Positions 8,825 to 18,310 of a stretch of DNA of 64,000 nucleotides are shown piece by piece. The position numbers and the translations under genes are program-made. How positions within the stretch are numbered: the stretch's first letter is position 1; each line of letters begins with the position of its first letter. Source of the stretch: an uncultured Cedecea sp. (GTDB lineage: Bacteria > Pseudomonadota > Gammaproteobacteria > Enterobacterales > Enterobacteriaceae); contig NZ_CANMLV010000009.1 in the NCBI RefSeq assembly GCF_947498825.1, positions 62,001 through 126,000 of the forward strand. The letters are read 5' to 3'. Below the pieces are notes generated by a model. That model worked only from the letters and a program-made list of their open reading frames with translations, had not been told where the DNA came from and made no database searches.

Positions 8825-9727
8825 ATGATGACAATAAAAAATGGGTTATTCACGAAATACCAAGGCATTCGAATGACGCTGCTGGCACTCAGTTTAGCGA
8901 GCGCCAGTTTTGCTGCACAGGCTGAAACGGTCACTATTGGAGGCGCTAACTACTCTGAACAAACGGTTCTGGCTAATATCTATGCCAGTGCTTTGCGTCA
9001 GGAAGGGATTGATGTAAAAACACGTCTGAACCTTGGAAATCGTGAAATCATTATTCCGGCGCTTCAGTCAGGTGAACTGGATGTCGTGCCTGAATATATC
9101 GGTGCGTTGCTGAATTATTACCAGGGTGGCAGTGAGTCGACCACACAGAAACAAGTTACTGATGAACTGGTCGGCGTATTACCGGAAGATTTAGTATTGC
9201 TGGAAACCTCTCCTGGTGGTTCGATTACTGCCTGGGCTGTTCGTGAAGAGACAGCAAAAAAATACAATCTGAAAACGCTGTCAGACTTGGCTAAAGTCGC
9301 GCCTGAACTGACAGTTGGTGGTCCGCCTGAAGTGGCTGTTCGTGCTCTGGGATTACCTGGCCTTGAGCGTGTCTACGGCATTAAATTTAAAGCCTTTAAG
9401 TCGCTGGATATTGGTGGGCCCTTGAGCCGTTTGGCGCTGAATTCAGGTAAAATTGATGTCGCGACGATAGTCTCAACCCAGGGGAATTTAGTGAAAGAGA
9501 AGTGGGTCGTTCTGGAAGACGATAAGAATGAACAGCCGGCGCAAAATGTCGTGCCACTGATTCACAAGGGCGCTATTTCTCCTAAAGCAGAGCAGGTTCT
9601 GAATAATATTTCGTCCAAAATTACCACCCAGGATATTATTAATCTTAATAAAGAGGTTGATGTCGACAGAAAAGATCCGGCTAAAGTGGCGGAGCAGTGG
9701 GTAAAAGAGAAACTGGCAGCAAAATAG
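8825..9727 (+). CDS. Osmoprotectant-binding periplasmic protein (OsmX/OpuCC-like)
   Basis: A 300-residue exported binding protein. The signal peptide ends near residue 33 (ASASFAAQAETV), and the mature protein has the OpuAC-type opening VTIGGANYSEQTVLANIYAS and the hinge segment SGELDVVPEYIGALLNYYQG, where choline/betaine binding proteins have D-x-x-PEYTG. It should bind a quaternary amine or related osmolyte in the periplasm and deliver it to the two permeases. It ends the operon 43 bases after permease 2. Signal peptide without lipobox indicates a soluble periplasmic form. Confidence 0.88.
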   Translation: MMTIKNGLFTKYQGIRMTLLALSLASASFAAQAETVTIGGANYSEQTVLANIYASALRQEGIDVKTRLNLGNREIIIPALQSGELDVVPEYIGALLNYYQGGSESTTQKQVTDELVGVLPEDLVLLETSPGGSITAWAVREETAKKYNLKTLSDLAKVAPELTVGGPPEVAVRALGLPGLERVYGIKFKAFKSLDIGGPLSRLALNSGKIDVATIVSTQGNLVKEKWVVLEDDKNEQPAQNVVPLIHKGAISPKAEQVLNNISSKITTQDIINLNKEVDVDRKDPAKVAEQWVKEKLAAK

Positions 9728-10057
9728 TCATATGTCATGTCAGGAGTGCTGTTATTTCTCTTATGAGTATTCCGATATGACTCAACATACTGCCATTTTT
9801 AATCTGTTCTTCTTTAATCTGTTCTTCTTTAATCCCCAAGGGGATTATCGTTTCTCCTGGCGTTACCCTGTGGCGCCGGGGAAAGCGATTTTTACCCTTA
9901 AATACTACGCTGACCCGGCACGCAGAGCAGAAGCTGTAACGCGCAATAATATTTTTCAATCTTTGAAAGACCAAACCTCACGAACCGACAGCAAACGCAT
10001 TAAAAGTACTAATCATAGTTACAGACCGCATCTTTATCCGATACGGTCTGCGAATCA
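9728..10057. other. Intergenic region with tandem 15-mer and a palindrome
   Basis: This convergent intergenic region has two head-to-tail copies of AATCTGTTCTTCTTT (9801-9830) running directly into an 18-base perfect palindrome TAATCCCCAAGGGGATTA (9830-9847). The palindrome could serve as a transcription stop for the osmoprotectant operon, although no clear T-run follows. I see no gene; the overlapping ORFs on both strands lack ribosome sites. Confidence 0.5.
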
Positions 10058-11335
10058 TTACTCCTCCCAGCGTTTCAGTAACAGGCTGGCATTGACGCCA
10101 CCAAACCCGAAACCATTCGACAGGGCATAACGCATGGCCAGCGGCTGTGGTTGCAGGGCGATTAAATTTAACCCTGCGGCATCGGGGTCCGGGTTATGCA
10201 GGTTGAGCGTCGGGGGCACAATCTGCTCACGTAGCGCCTGAACAGTAAAAATAGCTTCGACTCCTCCGGCTGCTCCTAACAAGTGGCCTGTTGCTGATTT
10301 TGTTGATGATATAGCGACCGGGTGCTGACCAAAAAGCGCTCTGATTGCAGCCAATTCGCCTTTATCACCCACTTGAGTGGATGTGGCATGGGCATTGATA
10401 TGCTGGATCTCTGTCACCGCGATCCCCGCCTGGAGGATTGCGGTTTCCATTGCTCGTCTTGCGCCATTACCATCTTCCGGGCCCGCGGTCAGATGATAAG
10501 CATCTGCGCTAGTGCCATAGCCAACCAATTCAGCCAGAGGCGTTGCCCCCCGAGCCTGGGCGTGCTCCAGCGACTCAATGACCAGTAATCCTGCTCCTTC
10601 TCCCATCACAAAGCCATCACGGCTGCTATCGAAAGGGCGTGACGCGGTTTCAGGATTATCATTAAACTCTGAAGAAAGGGCTCTGGCTGCGGCAAATCCA
10701 GCCAGGCTAACCCGGTGGATAGCGGCTTCTGCTCCCCCACATACGGCGATATCAGCTTCACCACTGCGGATAATACGAGCGGCATCACCAATAGCCTGCG
10801 CTCCAGCGGCACAAGCGGTAACCGGAGCGCCAATCGGACCACGAAAACCATGGGCAATAGAGACATGACCGGCGGCTAAATTAGCGAGGAAAGAAGGGAT
10901 GGTAAAGGGGGATAAGCGGCGCGGTCCGCGCTCATCAGTAGTATGTACCGCATTGGCTATCTCATTAAATCCCCCAATACCTGTGGCAATTACGGTTGCG
11001 GTTCGTTCTTTTTGTTCTTGAGTTTTCGGCTCCCAGCCTGCATGAGCAAGGGCCTCTTTAGCTGCGACTAAAGCAAACTCAATAAAACGATCCATCTTTT
11101 TACGTTCCTTCGCAGGGATAGCCACCAGCGGGTCAAAACCATGTTCTGGATCTTGTTCAATATCCGGCACTTGTCCGGCAACTTTACAGCCAATGCCTGC
11201 AACAACCTCTTCATCAAGGCGTGAAATACCAGACTTACCTGCGAGCAGTGACTGCCAGACGTGGGATATACCGCAACCTAATGGACTGACGATTCCCATT
11301 CCGGTGATAACGATACGTTTAGCTGAATGATTCAT
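10058..11335 (-). CDS. FabF-like beta-ketoacyl-ACP synthase, stand-alone copy
   Basis: A 425-residue thiolase-fold condensing enzyme. It has the KAS II pattern: IVITGMGIVSPLG at the start, the nucleophile segment VTACAAGAQAIGDA (Cys near residue 175), catalytic histidines in INAHATSTQVGD and ATGHLLGAAGG, and the C-terminal SNGFGFGGVNAS loop. Such enzymes condense malonyl-ACP with acyl-ACP. It is not in a fatty-acid operon (no acpP, fabD or fabG nearby) but shares a transcript with an HxlR regulator whose stop it overlaps by 4 bases. It is probably a second copy with a special role, perhaps induced fatty-acid remodelling or inhibitor tolerance (inference). Confidence 0.88.
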   Translation of the reverse strand: MNHSAKRIVITGMGIVSPLGCGISHVWQSLLAGKSGISRLDEEVVAGIGCKVAGQVPDIEQDPEHGFDPLVAIPAKERKKMDRFIEFALVAAKEALAHAGWEPKTQEQKERTATVIATGIGGFNEIANAVHTTDERGPRRLSPFTIPSFLANLAAGHVSIAHGFRGPIGAPVTACAAGAQAIGDAARIIRSGEADIAVCGGAEAAIHRVSLAGFAAARALSSEFNDNPETASRPFDSSRDGFVMGEGAGLLVIESLEHAQARGATPLAELVGYGTSADAYHLTAGPEDGNGARRAMETAILQAGIAVTEIQHINAHATSTQVGDKGELAAIRALFGQHPVAISSTKSATGHLLGAAGGVEAIFTVQALREQIVPPTLNLHNPDPDAAGLNLIALQPQPLAMRYALSNGFGFGGVNASLLLKRWEE

Positions 11336-11898
11336 CGTTTATTTCCTGATGTTTGTGGTGTAACAGGCTCTTGGGAGCCTGGCATAAATTTTTCATTACT
11401 TTCGCCATTACGCTTACGGACTAAGTATTCATGGCGATAGTGAATTATCGGGGCCGCTGCTGGACCTGGGATCAGACTGTATTTGGTTGAGGTAATGGCT
11501 TCTCCGGTCTGTTTATCGACCATAACCGTTTCCACCGGACGTTGGGTGGCGGTTTCCACTAACTGCATTTGCGCACCTTCTGGCGAAAAGTGCTGATTGC
11601 CCCATTGTAGTAGGGCCATCAGAACCGGGCGAAAATCGCGTCCCAGAGGAGTGAGGTGATATTCATAGCGCGGCGGCGTTGTGCTGTAACACTGTTTTTC
11701 TAACAGGCCGTCATCCACAAGATCTTTTAGCCGACGAGAAAGGATATTAGGTGCGATGGTACTGTTTTTTTGAAATTCATCGAAACGCGTAAAACCGGCA
11801 AAGGCATCACGCAGAATAATAATGCTCCAGCTATCACCGATGCGCCCAAGACTGCGCGCGATAGGACAAGGTGCATGGTACAGGGGTTCATTTTTCAT
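11332..11898 (-). CDS. HxlR-family transcriptional regulator
   Basis: A 188-residue protein with the HxlR winged helix (CPIARSLGRIGDSWSIIILR at residues 11-30, then TIAPNILSRRLKDLVDDGLL) and a C-terminal extension of about 80 residues. HxlR proteins often sense reactive aldehydes, quinones or oxidants through the conserved N-terminal cysteine, present here as Cys11. It is first in a two-gene unit with the FabF-like synthase, overlapping it by 4 bases, so it likely controls that gene and itself. Confidence 0.87.
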   Translation of the reverse strand: MKNEPLYHAPCPIARSLGRIGDSWSIIILRDAFAGFTRFDEFQKNSTIAPNILSRRLKDLVDDGLLEKQCYSTTPPRYEYHLTPLGRDFRPVLMALLQWGNQHFSPEGAQMQLVETATQRPVETVMVDKQTGEAITSTKYSLIPGPAAAPIIHYRHEYLVRKRNGESNEKFMPGSQEPVTPQTSGNKR

Positions 11899-12159
11899 GG
11901 TTAGTTGAAGATTAAAGGGAGATCCAGACTGACATTGACATAGTGACTATCAAAATGCAAGTAAATAGACGTCAGATATTTTTCCGCGCTAAGCGGATGC
12001 GGATGGAAGCACCGTTGATTTTTTATTTCATCAAAGCGTGCAAAAATCCCATTTAACCTTGTTATGGAAACATATTATGTTAATTTTTATTCAGTGTTGG
12101 ATTTTATGTGAAAAATTGACCATAACTATATAAATGTTAAATAAGGCCAAGGATGAGTT

Positions 12160-13278
12160 ATGCTTAAAAATGCCAGCATTAGAAACGTCATTATTTTATT
12201 TATGGTGTGTTCTTTTTTACTCATTGATGTATTGGTTTTTTTTATGGGGGTAAGTACTTCAGTCTTATTAGTGCTTAATATCTCCTGGGGCATTTTGACT
12301 ATCAGTCTCTGGACATATATGACCCTGTATCTTGTTAGGCCCATTAATGAAGTTAAAAAAAATATCGATGAGATTGGTTCAGGGAACTTATCGATTCATA
12401 TCGCTGAATTTGGTAATAATTGTGCAGGGCGTCTCATTCCCGGCATCAATAAACTTTCATCTGAAATAACCAATCTGGTTCTGGATATCCGCCAGTCCTC
12501 ACTCTCTGCAAAGCATTTGTCGAATAATTTGGTGACCCAAAGTGCCAGTTTGTCGGTAAAAACAGAGCAGCAATCAGCGATGCTCATCGAGACGGCTGCC
12601 AGCATGGAACAGATTTCTGTGAGTACCAAAAATAATGCTGAAAATACCCGGATACTGAGTGAAATAACCGTTAGCGCTCATCATTGGGCAGATCATGGTA
12701 GCCATTTAATGCAGAAATTAACCAGTAATATGGCTTCGATTACCGGATGCGCTAATAAGATGAAGGAAATTATTACTGTTATTGATAACATTGCTTTTCA
12801 AACCAATATCCTGGCACTAAATGCCGCCGTGGAAGCCGCCAGAGCCGGTGAACAGGGTAAGGGTTTTGCCGTTGTTGCTGGTGAAGTCCGTAACTTGGCT
12901 CACCAAAGTGCGGCATCCGCAAAAAACATCAAATCGTTAATTGAAACGACCAGCCAGAATGTCATGCAGGGAGTCAGTCTGGTAACCGAGGCTGAGAAAA
13001 ATATGCAGGATATTGTTTCTGGATCGACAAATATTGAAGAACTTATGGAACATATTTTCCTCTCTACTGCAGAACAGGAGAAAGGTATTCATCAAATAGC
13101 GATTGCCTTATCGGAATTGGAAAAAGTGACTCAAAGCAATATCTCCGTGGCTGAAGAATTAGCCAGCTCTGCCGATGTACTGAATAATCAGGTTCTTGGG
13201 TTACAAAAAAGAACCAGCAACTTGCGACTGGAAGGGCATGATGAGTACAACATTCACCTGGAAGTGATAAAACCATAA
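12160..13278 (+). CDS. Methyl-accepting chemotaxis-like protein without a periplasmic ligand domain
   Basis: A 372-residue receptor. Two hydrophobic segments at about residues 8-30 and 34-57 are separated by only a few residues, so there is no room for a periplasmic sensor. A HAMP-like linker ([18 protein letters not shown]) follows, then the cytoplasmic coiled-coil with the highly conserved CheA/CheW-binding tip [20 protein letters not shown] near residues 212-231. Length is well below the usual 500-550. There is no C-terminal CheR/CheB pentapeptide. It may sense within the membrane or the cytoplasm (inference). A second full-size receptor follows in the same direction. Confidence 0.85.
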   Translation: MLKNASIRNVIILFMVCSFLLIDVLVFFMGVSTSVLLVLNISWGILTISLWTYMTLYLVRPINEVKKNIDEIGSGNLSIHIAEFGNNCAGRLIPGINKLSSEITNLVLDIRQSSLSAKHLSNNLVTQSASLSVKTEQQSAMLIETAASMEQISVSTKNNAENTRILSEITVSAHHWADHGSHLMQKLTSNMASITGCANKMKEIITVIDNIAFQTNILALNAAVEAARAGEQGKGFAVVAGEVRNLAHQSAASAKNIKSLIETTSQNVMQGVSLVTEAEKNMQDIVSGSTNIEELMEHIFLSTAEQEKGIHQIAIALSELEKVTQSNISVAEELASSADVLNNQVLGLQKRTSNLRLEGHDEYNIHLEVIKP

Positions 13279-13669
13279 TATCAGTTTAACTTATTACTGC
13301 TCTGTGTTCGGACAACATCCGAATGATTTAATGAGTCGTGTTTTGTTTTTGTTTTTGCAATGACAGTGAGACATTTATCACGTAAATCGCGCTTTAAATT
13401 CATTATCCGAAATAAAAAATATTTATTTTTATTTATACCTACAGAAAATGAACTCATATCCGATACCCGTATAAGCAGGCCCATCAATATATCCGCCACA
13501 GTTCAAGTTGTCTGGGTGTTGCTTGCGTCCCCCGCCGAATCACATAGTTTGTCTATGCTCATCGACGGGCTGAACTGGGCACTTACAGGCAACTCGAATT
13601 ATTTAGGGTATATATCACCCATAATAACCGGTTTTTCTGGTTTGGTTGATGTCACAATAAGGAAAATGA
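13279..13669. repeat. Intergenic region with dispersed repeat family A, copy 2
   Basis: Most of this region is a degenerate family A copy at about 13462-13613. It starts GATACCCGT, carries an extra ~20 bases near its left end, then continues TTCAAGTTGTCTGGGTGTTG, CCGCCGAATCACATAGTTTG, ATCGACGGGCTGAACTGGGC and ends AACTCGAATTATTTAGGGTA. Forward orientation. The rest is AT-rich. Overlapping ORFs are spurious. Confidence 0.8.
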
Positions 13670-15214
13670 ATGAAATTCAGTAATATGCGGGTAGGTGTAA
13701 GACTTAATACAGGTTTTTTGCTGATATTAGCCTTGATGATTCTGATGGGCGTTAGCGCTGTTTGGTTTAGCCGGGAAAATGTCAGTGACGTCAATGAACT
13801 CGTAGAGAAGCATTTAGTTAAAGAACGCTTAACCGCACAGTGGCTGGCACAGATTGATAAAAATAATGGCATAACCATCGCCGCAATGGCGACAGAAGGA
13901 GCGCCATTACGCCAAAAACTGATGTTGCAAATTGCAAAAAATAGTATGGATACTGCGCAAATTCAGGAACAAATGGTTGCACTGGTTGAACATGAAGAAG
14001 GGAAAAAACTGCTCAGCGCTATTGCCTCTATACGTGAAAAATACCTGATGACCCGTAACGAGGGGGTGGTATTAGCGGGTAGTGGTGAGCATGACGTTAT
14101 TGAAGATTTTATCTGGAATAAAATGATTCCTGTGAGCGATGAGTATCGTCAGGCATTACGTAACTTGCTCAGTTTTCAAGAGTCACTGATGAATAAGACG
14201 CATGATGAAATTAAAAATACATCACATAACAACGAATTAGCGATGTTATTTTTGATTGTACTTGGTGTGGGAGGGGGATTAATTATCTCCTGGGTTATTA
14301 CTCGCAGTATTACCCGACCATTAAAAGAAGCGGTAACGGTTGCCAGTCGGGTTGCTCATGGCGATCTCACGACTGAAGTCATTGTTCATTCTCGTGATGA
14401 GCTGGGTCAGCTGATGCTCTCCCTGAAAGAGATGGTAAACGCTCTGGCGAGCACGGTAAAAAATGTTAGCTCAGGTGCCGAAAATATTGCGATGGCTGCT
14501 GACGAGATAGATGCGGGGAACCAGGATTTAGCTTCACGTACCGAAGAACAGGCCGCCAGCGTGGAGCAAACTGCAGCCACCCTTGAGCAGTTAACTTCAA
14601 CGATTCAAAGTACTGCAAGTAATGCACGCCTGGTCAACGAACTGTTTACTGAATCAGGCAAAATGGTCAAAGCCAACAGTGAGCGAATGCACAGTGTGGC
14701 CTCTGCGATGGGAGAAATCCACAGCGGTGCACAAAAGATGACGGATATTATTACCGCTATTGAAGGTATTGCTTTCCAGACCAATATACTGGCGCTGAAC
14801 GCTGCGGTTGAGGCTGCCCGTGCTGGTGAACAAGGCCGTGGTTTTGCAGTTGTTGCTGGAGAGGTCAGAACCCTGGCCCAGAGAAGCTCAGGTGCTGCGA
14901 AAGAGATCCGCGAGATTATTGGTGCTTCTGTGGGTAAAATTACTCAAGGCCGTGGCCTGGTTAGCCAGGCAGATAGCGGTATGCAGGAAATCGTGGTAAA
15001 TGTCGCCCGGGTACAAGAACTGGTGGATGAAATTGCGCGTGCCAGCCATGAACAAAGCGATGGTATTGAACAAATTAATGCCGCAATGGGACAGATTGAT
15101 ACCACCACCCAACAGAATGCTTCATTAGTTGAAGAGTCTTCTGCTGCCAGTGGTTCTCTGAAAGAGCAATCCAGCCTGCTGCTGGAAAGCGTTCGGGTAT
15201 TCACCCTGAAGTGA
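13670..15214 (+). CDS. Methyl-accepting chemotaxis protein, Tsr/Tar-type
   Basis: A 514-residue inner-membrane chemoreceptor: TM1 at about 11-32, a four-helix-bundle periplasmic domain, TM2 at about 192-214, HAMP from about 215 to 267 ([20 protein letters not shown]), methylation helices ([20 protein letters not shown]) and the CheA/CheW-binding tip [20 protein letters not shown] near residue 368. It ends SVRVFTLK, without the C-terminal NWETF-like pentapeptide of high-abundance receptors, so adaptation would rely on other receptors. The ligand is unknown. AAGGAA lies 5 bases before the ATG. Confidence 0.92.
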   Translation: MKFSNMRVGVRLNTGFLLILALMILMGVSAVWFSRENVSDVNELVEKHLVKERLTAQWLAQIDKNNGITIAAMATEGAPLRQKLMLQIAKNSMDTAQIQEQMVALVEHEEGKKLLSAIASIREKYLMTRNEGVVLAGSGEHDVIEDFIWNKMIPVSDEYRQALRNLLSFQESLMNKTHDEIKNTSHNNELAMLFLIVLGVGGGLIISWVITRSITRPLKEAVTVASRVAHGDLTTEVIVHSRDELGQLMLSLKEMVNALASTVKNVSSGAENIAMAADEIDAGNQDLASRTEEQAASVEQTAATLEQLTSTIQSTASNARLVNELFTESGKMVKANSERMHSVASAMGEIHSGAQKMTDIITAIEGIAFQTNILALNAAVEAARAGEQGRGFAVVAGEVRTLAQRSSGAAKEIREIIGASVGKITQGRGLVSQADSGMQEIVVNVARVQELVDEIARASHEQSDGIEQINAAMGQIDTTTQQNASLVEESSAASGSLKEQSSLLLESVRVFTLK

Positions 15215-15244
15215 GACTAATTATTGCTTTTGGCTGCTAACCAC

Positions 15245-15273
15245 AAAGAAGGAAAAACGTTTTTTCCTTCTTT
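15245..15273. terminator. Bidirectional terminator hairpin between convergent genes
   Basis: AAAGAAGGAAAAA and TTTTTTCCTTCTTT pair around a short ACG-containing loop. With A-tract on one side and T-tract on the other it can act in both directions, for the chemoreceptor gene and for the MFS gene ending at 15312. An almost identical hairpin with the same flanks is at 21005-21036. Confidence 0.75.
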
Positions 15274-15311
15274 AGTCAGCAATCTGAGGGGGCATAACAA
15301 TGCCCCGTTGA

Positions 15312-16676
15312 TTATTTCTTGTCGGCATATTTTTTATCGGCACATAGTGCAACCAGCATACCGCCAAATGCCAAAGCGCTTAATAGCGAAAATGTGTCGC
15401 TCCAGTCAGTGATATCAGGCTCCTCCCCGAGAAACAGAGAGATAACCGCCAGAGCCATTGCCCCTGCAATATACTGACTGGTAATGATCAGTGCGCTGGC
15501 ACGTCCTTGCTGTGGTAAAGGAACGTTCTTCAGACCGACTGCAAACATGGCTGGGAAAATAACGCCGTGCCCGATGCCACTCAATATGATTCCGGTAATA
15601 AAACCGACTGATAGTGGGTCGTCCGGCGTCACCGACAGTAATTTTAGTCCCAGACCGGCAGCGGCAAATCCGCACATCAGTAACTGACCGCTGGAAAAAT
15701 ATTTACTCAGTTGGGTATAGATAAGGTTGCCAGTCACAATAAGCAGGGCCAGTGGTGTAAACAACAGACCGGTCGTTACTGCATCCCATTGTAATGTTTG
15801 CTGCCACAACAAGGTCATGGCATAAAACTGACTGCCAACACTTGCCATATAAAAAGCGCTGCTGAGCCAGCCGATTCGCAAACCGGGTATCTCACGAATA
15901 GCCTGCGGCAGCAGAGGCTGCGCTGTAAAACGCTCATGTAAAATAAACAGTATCAGCATTGCTGCGGCAATTTGGTTTGCGAGAAAATCCATGGTACCTG
16001 TTTCGGCATAGCGCATCATTGCCCAGACCAGCGCCCCGGCAGCGCCGCAACCCACCAGGGCAGCAATACCCGCGGACGGTGAAGCCCTGTCCGGGCGCTG
16101 TTGCAGGTAATGTTTACGTACTAACCAGAGCGCAATCAGACCCGGGGGAAGATTGATAAAGAAAATTGTGCGCCAGCTGATAGCTGTCAGCAATCCACCG
16201 AGCATAACTCCGGATATCAGTCCCAGGGTTCCGATAGCACTCCAAATTGCCAGTGCCCGGTTATGTGACTTACCGTGAAAACGTTGTGCCAGCAAGGCCA
16301 TCACAGCGGGTTGTAGCATGGCTGCAGCCAGCCCCTGGCCTCCTCGGGCAATGAGTAATAATGAACCGCCAGATGCCAGGCCTCCGAGCGCTGATGCCAG
16401 TAAAAAACCCGCCATACCGAGACTGAATACGCGCCGTGCTCCGAATTTGTCACACAGGCTACCACCCATTAACAATAATGCTGCAAAACTCAATCCATAA
16501 AGAGAGATCACCCACTGCATTTCGCTGACGGAGAGGGTTAGCTGGTGTGCGATCGTAGGAAGTGCAATATAAACAATCGCGTAATCCAGTGCGATAAGCG
16601 CCTGGGCAATACAAGGAGCCAGCAGTGCCAAATAACGAACAGAAGAGGTCGATGTTAAGGTATCGGTTTGTGTCAC
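15312..16676 (-). CDS. MFS drug-type exporter (DHA2-like)
   Basis: A 454-residue major facilitator protein with about 14 hydrophobic segments, the loop motif GGSLCDKFGARRVFSLGMAG after TM2 and the antiporter motif C-like stretch GTLGLISGVMLGGLLTAISW in TM5. It should be a proton-coupled exporter of hydrophobic compounds; no substrate can be assigned. It is divergent from the LysR regulator starting at 16807, which probably controls it. Confidence 0.87.
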   Translation of the reverse strand: MTQTDTLTSTSSVRYLALLAPCIAQALIALDYAIVYIALPTIAHQLTLSVSEMQWVISLYGLSFAALLLMGGSLCDKFGARRVFSLGMAGFLLASALGGLASGGSLLLIARGGQGLAAAMLQPAVMALLAQRFHGKSHNRALAIWSAIGTLGLISGVMLGGLLTAISWRTIFFINLPPGLIALWLVRKHYLQQRPDRASPSAGIAALVGCGAAGALVWAMMRYAETGTMDFLANQIAAAMLILFILHERFTAQPLLPQAIREIPGLRIGWLSSAFYMASVGSQFYAMTLLWQQTLQWDAVTTGLLFTPLALLIVTGNLIYTQLSKYFSSGQLLMCGFAAAGLGLKLLSVTPDDPLSVGFITGIILSGIGHGVIFPAMFAVGLKNVPLPQQGRASALIITSQYIAGAMALAVISLFLGEEPDITDWSDTFSLLSALAFGGMLVALCADKKYADKK

Positions 16677-16806
16677 AGAGCACTTCCTGTTAATAATATA
16701 TGATGAGATTTATTCATCTTGTTTTGATGATGTAAAACAGACTACGTCTTATTAATACTGCAAATCAAAGTCATATAATTCAGCAATAGATGAGATTAAT
16801 TCAGCT

Positions 16807-17748
16807 ATGAAACAGCAGCGATTACCCCCATTGACGGCGATCCGTGCTTTTGATGCGGTAGCCCGACACGCCAGTTTTAAACTGGCTGCCGAAGAAATTG
16901 GCGTCACGGCAACGGCTATCAGTCATCAAATTCGGGTGCTGGAGGAGTCACTGAATCAGCGGTTATTTATTCGTTCAGCGCGTGGCGTCACGCTGACTCG
17001 TGCGGGGGAAGTTCTCTTTAGGGCATCGGGCAATATCTTTACCACCTTGCGCGAAGCGATAGACGTAATACAGGCACCCAAATCGTCCTCGACGCTTACG
17101 TTGAGTACGACCTCGAATTTTTTAACTCACTGGCTGGTGCCCCGTTTATCGTCGTTACATCAGCAATATGCCAATCTGGAACTCCGTTTGCATAGTAGTA
17201 CCGATTTAGCGGATGTGCGTGGCACTGTGGCGGATTGTGCTATCCGTTACAGTATGCAAGCTGATAAAGGTCTCGACAGTACTTTGCTGTATCAGGACCG
17301 TTTTGTGCTGGTAGCCAGTCCACAACTTCGTCTGAACGTACCTGACGATCTCGCGGGGCTGACCTTGTTTCATATTGAAAATCGTCATATCCCGACATCT
17401 GAGCCGAGCTGGGAACACTGGAAGATGGCCTTTGGTCCGGCGCATCTGGCGCTGCAGTCAGGTATTCGTTTTGATGATGAGACCCACGCTATACATGCCG
17501 CGATAGCCGGGCAGGGGGTACTGTTGGCCAGTGAGTTACTGATTCAGGATGCGCTGGAGCAAGGATTGCTGCGAATTGCCCTTCCTGGAAGCCTGCCGGG
17601 GGGGAATTACTATTTTGTCACCAGCCAGCAGAAAGCAGACAGAGAAGATATCCGGCAGATTAAACGCTGGCTGCAACAGGAATTTAATATGATTAATCAG
17701 GCAGCAGTGAAGGGTACAGAGATGAACTTGCACCCTTTAATCGTTTGA
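16807..17748 (+). CDS. LysR-family regulator, GcvA-like
   Basis: A 313-residue LysR regulator of the GcvA/AmpR branch: it opens with LPPLTAIRAFDAVARHASFK, followed by the helix-turn-helix AAEEIGVTATAISHQIRVLE, typical of that branch, and an effector domain from about 92. It is divergent from the MFS exporter gene (about 130 bases between starts) and is the likely regulator of that exporter. The 3-prime end is 12 bases from the yicN stop on the other strand. Confidence 0.88.
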   Translation: MKQQRLPPLTAIRAFDAVARHASFKLAAEEIGVTATAISHQIRVLEESLNQRLFIRSARGVTLTRAGEVLFRASGNIFTTLREAIDVIQAPKSSSTLTLSTTSNFLTHWLVPRLSSLHQQYANLELRLHSSTDLADVRGTVADCAIRYSMQADKGLDSTLLYQDRFVLVASPQLRLNVPDDLAGLTLFHIENRHIPTSEPSWEHWKMAFGPAHLALQSGIRFDDETHAIHAAIAGQGVLLASELLIQDALEQGLLRIALPGSLPGGNYYFVTSQQKADREDIRQIKRWLQQEFNMINQAAVKGTEMNLHPLIV

Positions 17749-17759
17749 GGAGGCTGGTA

Positions 17760-18212
17760 TCAGTGCAGCCAGACCACGCCCTCTTCAGGTAAAAACAAAC
17801 TATTGTAACGAACCTGAAAGTCACGCAACTCCTGCATTTCAATTTCCATTTCGCGCAGAAAACCGAGCGCCAGACGTAACTGAGCTTCAGTTATCGGTGC
17901 CGCAAGACGGTTTTTCTTCAAGATGCGATGCCAGAGTTGTAGGTTTTGCTGACTGCCATCGATCATCACACCCTGCCAGATAAGCAGGACTTGTACTGCG
18001 TTTTGGATATGGGATTCATCCGGGCGATGCAAATACTGTAAAAACTCGTTACCGGGCTGCTTACCCATCCCGTCGATCATGGACTCTACGGTGATAAGAT
18101 CTACGCCAGAACGTTCACTCAGACGACGAATCGCTCGCCGGGTCCCTGATGTTAATACCCTGAAACCAACAATAAATACCACTATCAGTGTGGCCAGCAT
18201 TATCCAAATCAT
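17760..18212 (-). CDS. yicN: YicN-like DUF1198 membrane-anchored protein
   Basis: The 150-residue protein matches E. coli YicN nearly end to end: a single N-terminal membrane segment MIWIMLATLIVVFIVGFRVL, the conserved YLHRPDESHIQNAVQVLLIW block (residues about 60-79), LRLALGFLREMEIEMQ and a C-terminal EGVVWLH. DUF1198 has no known function. It sits between two LysR genes with no evident operon partner. Confidence 0.9.
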   Translation of the reverse strand: MIWIMLATLIVVFIVGFRVLTSGTRRAIRRLSERSGVDLITVESMIDGMGKQPGNEFLQYLHRPDESHIQNAVQVLLIWQGVMIDGSQQNLQLWHRILKKNRLAAPITEAQLRLALGFLREMEIEMQELRDFQVRYNSLFLPEEGVVWLH

Positions 18213-18310
18213 AGACTCTGGTTCCCGCTCTTTTACCTGCTTATCTGTTTATTACTGGTAATCTTAGCCTGTTTAGCTTAGAGGTTAAAATAATCAGTAA
18301 TCGCAGCGAG

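Noticed and set aside
10322..10868. ORFs antisense to the FabF-like gene
   Set aside because: Shadow frames of a strongly conserved coding gene.
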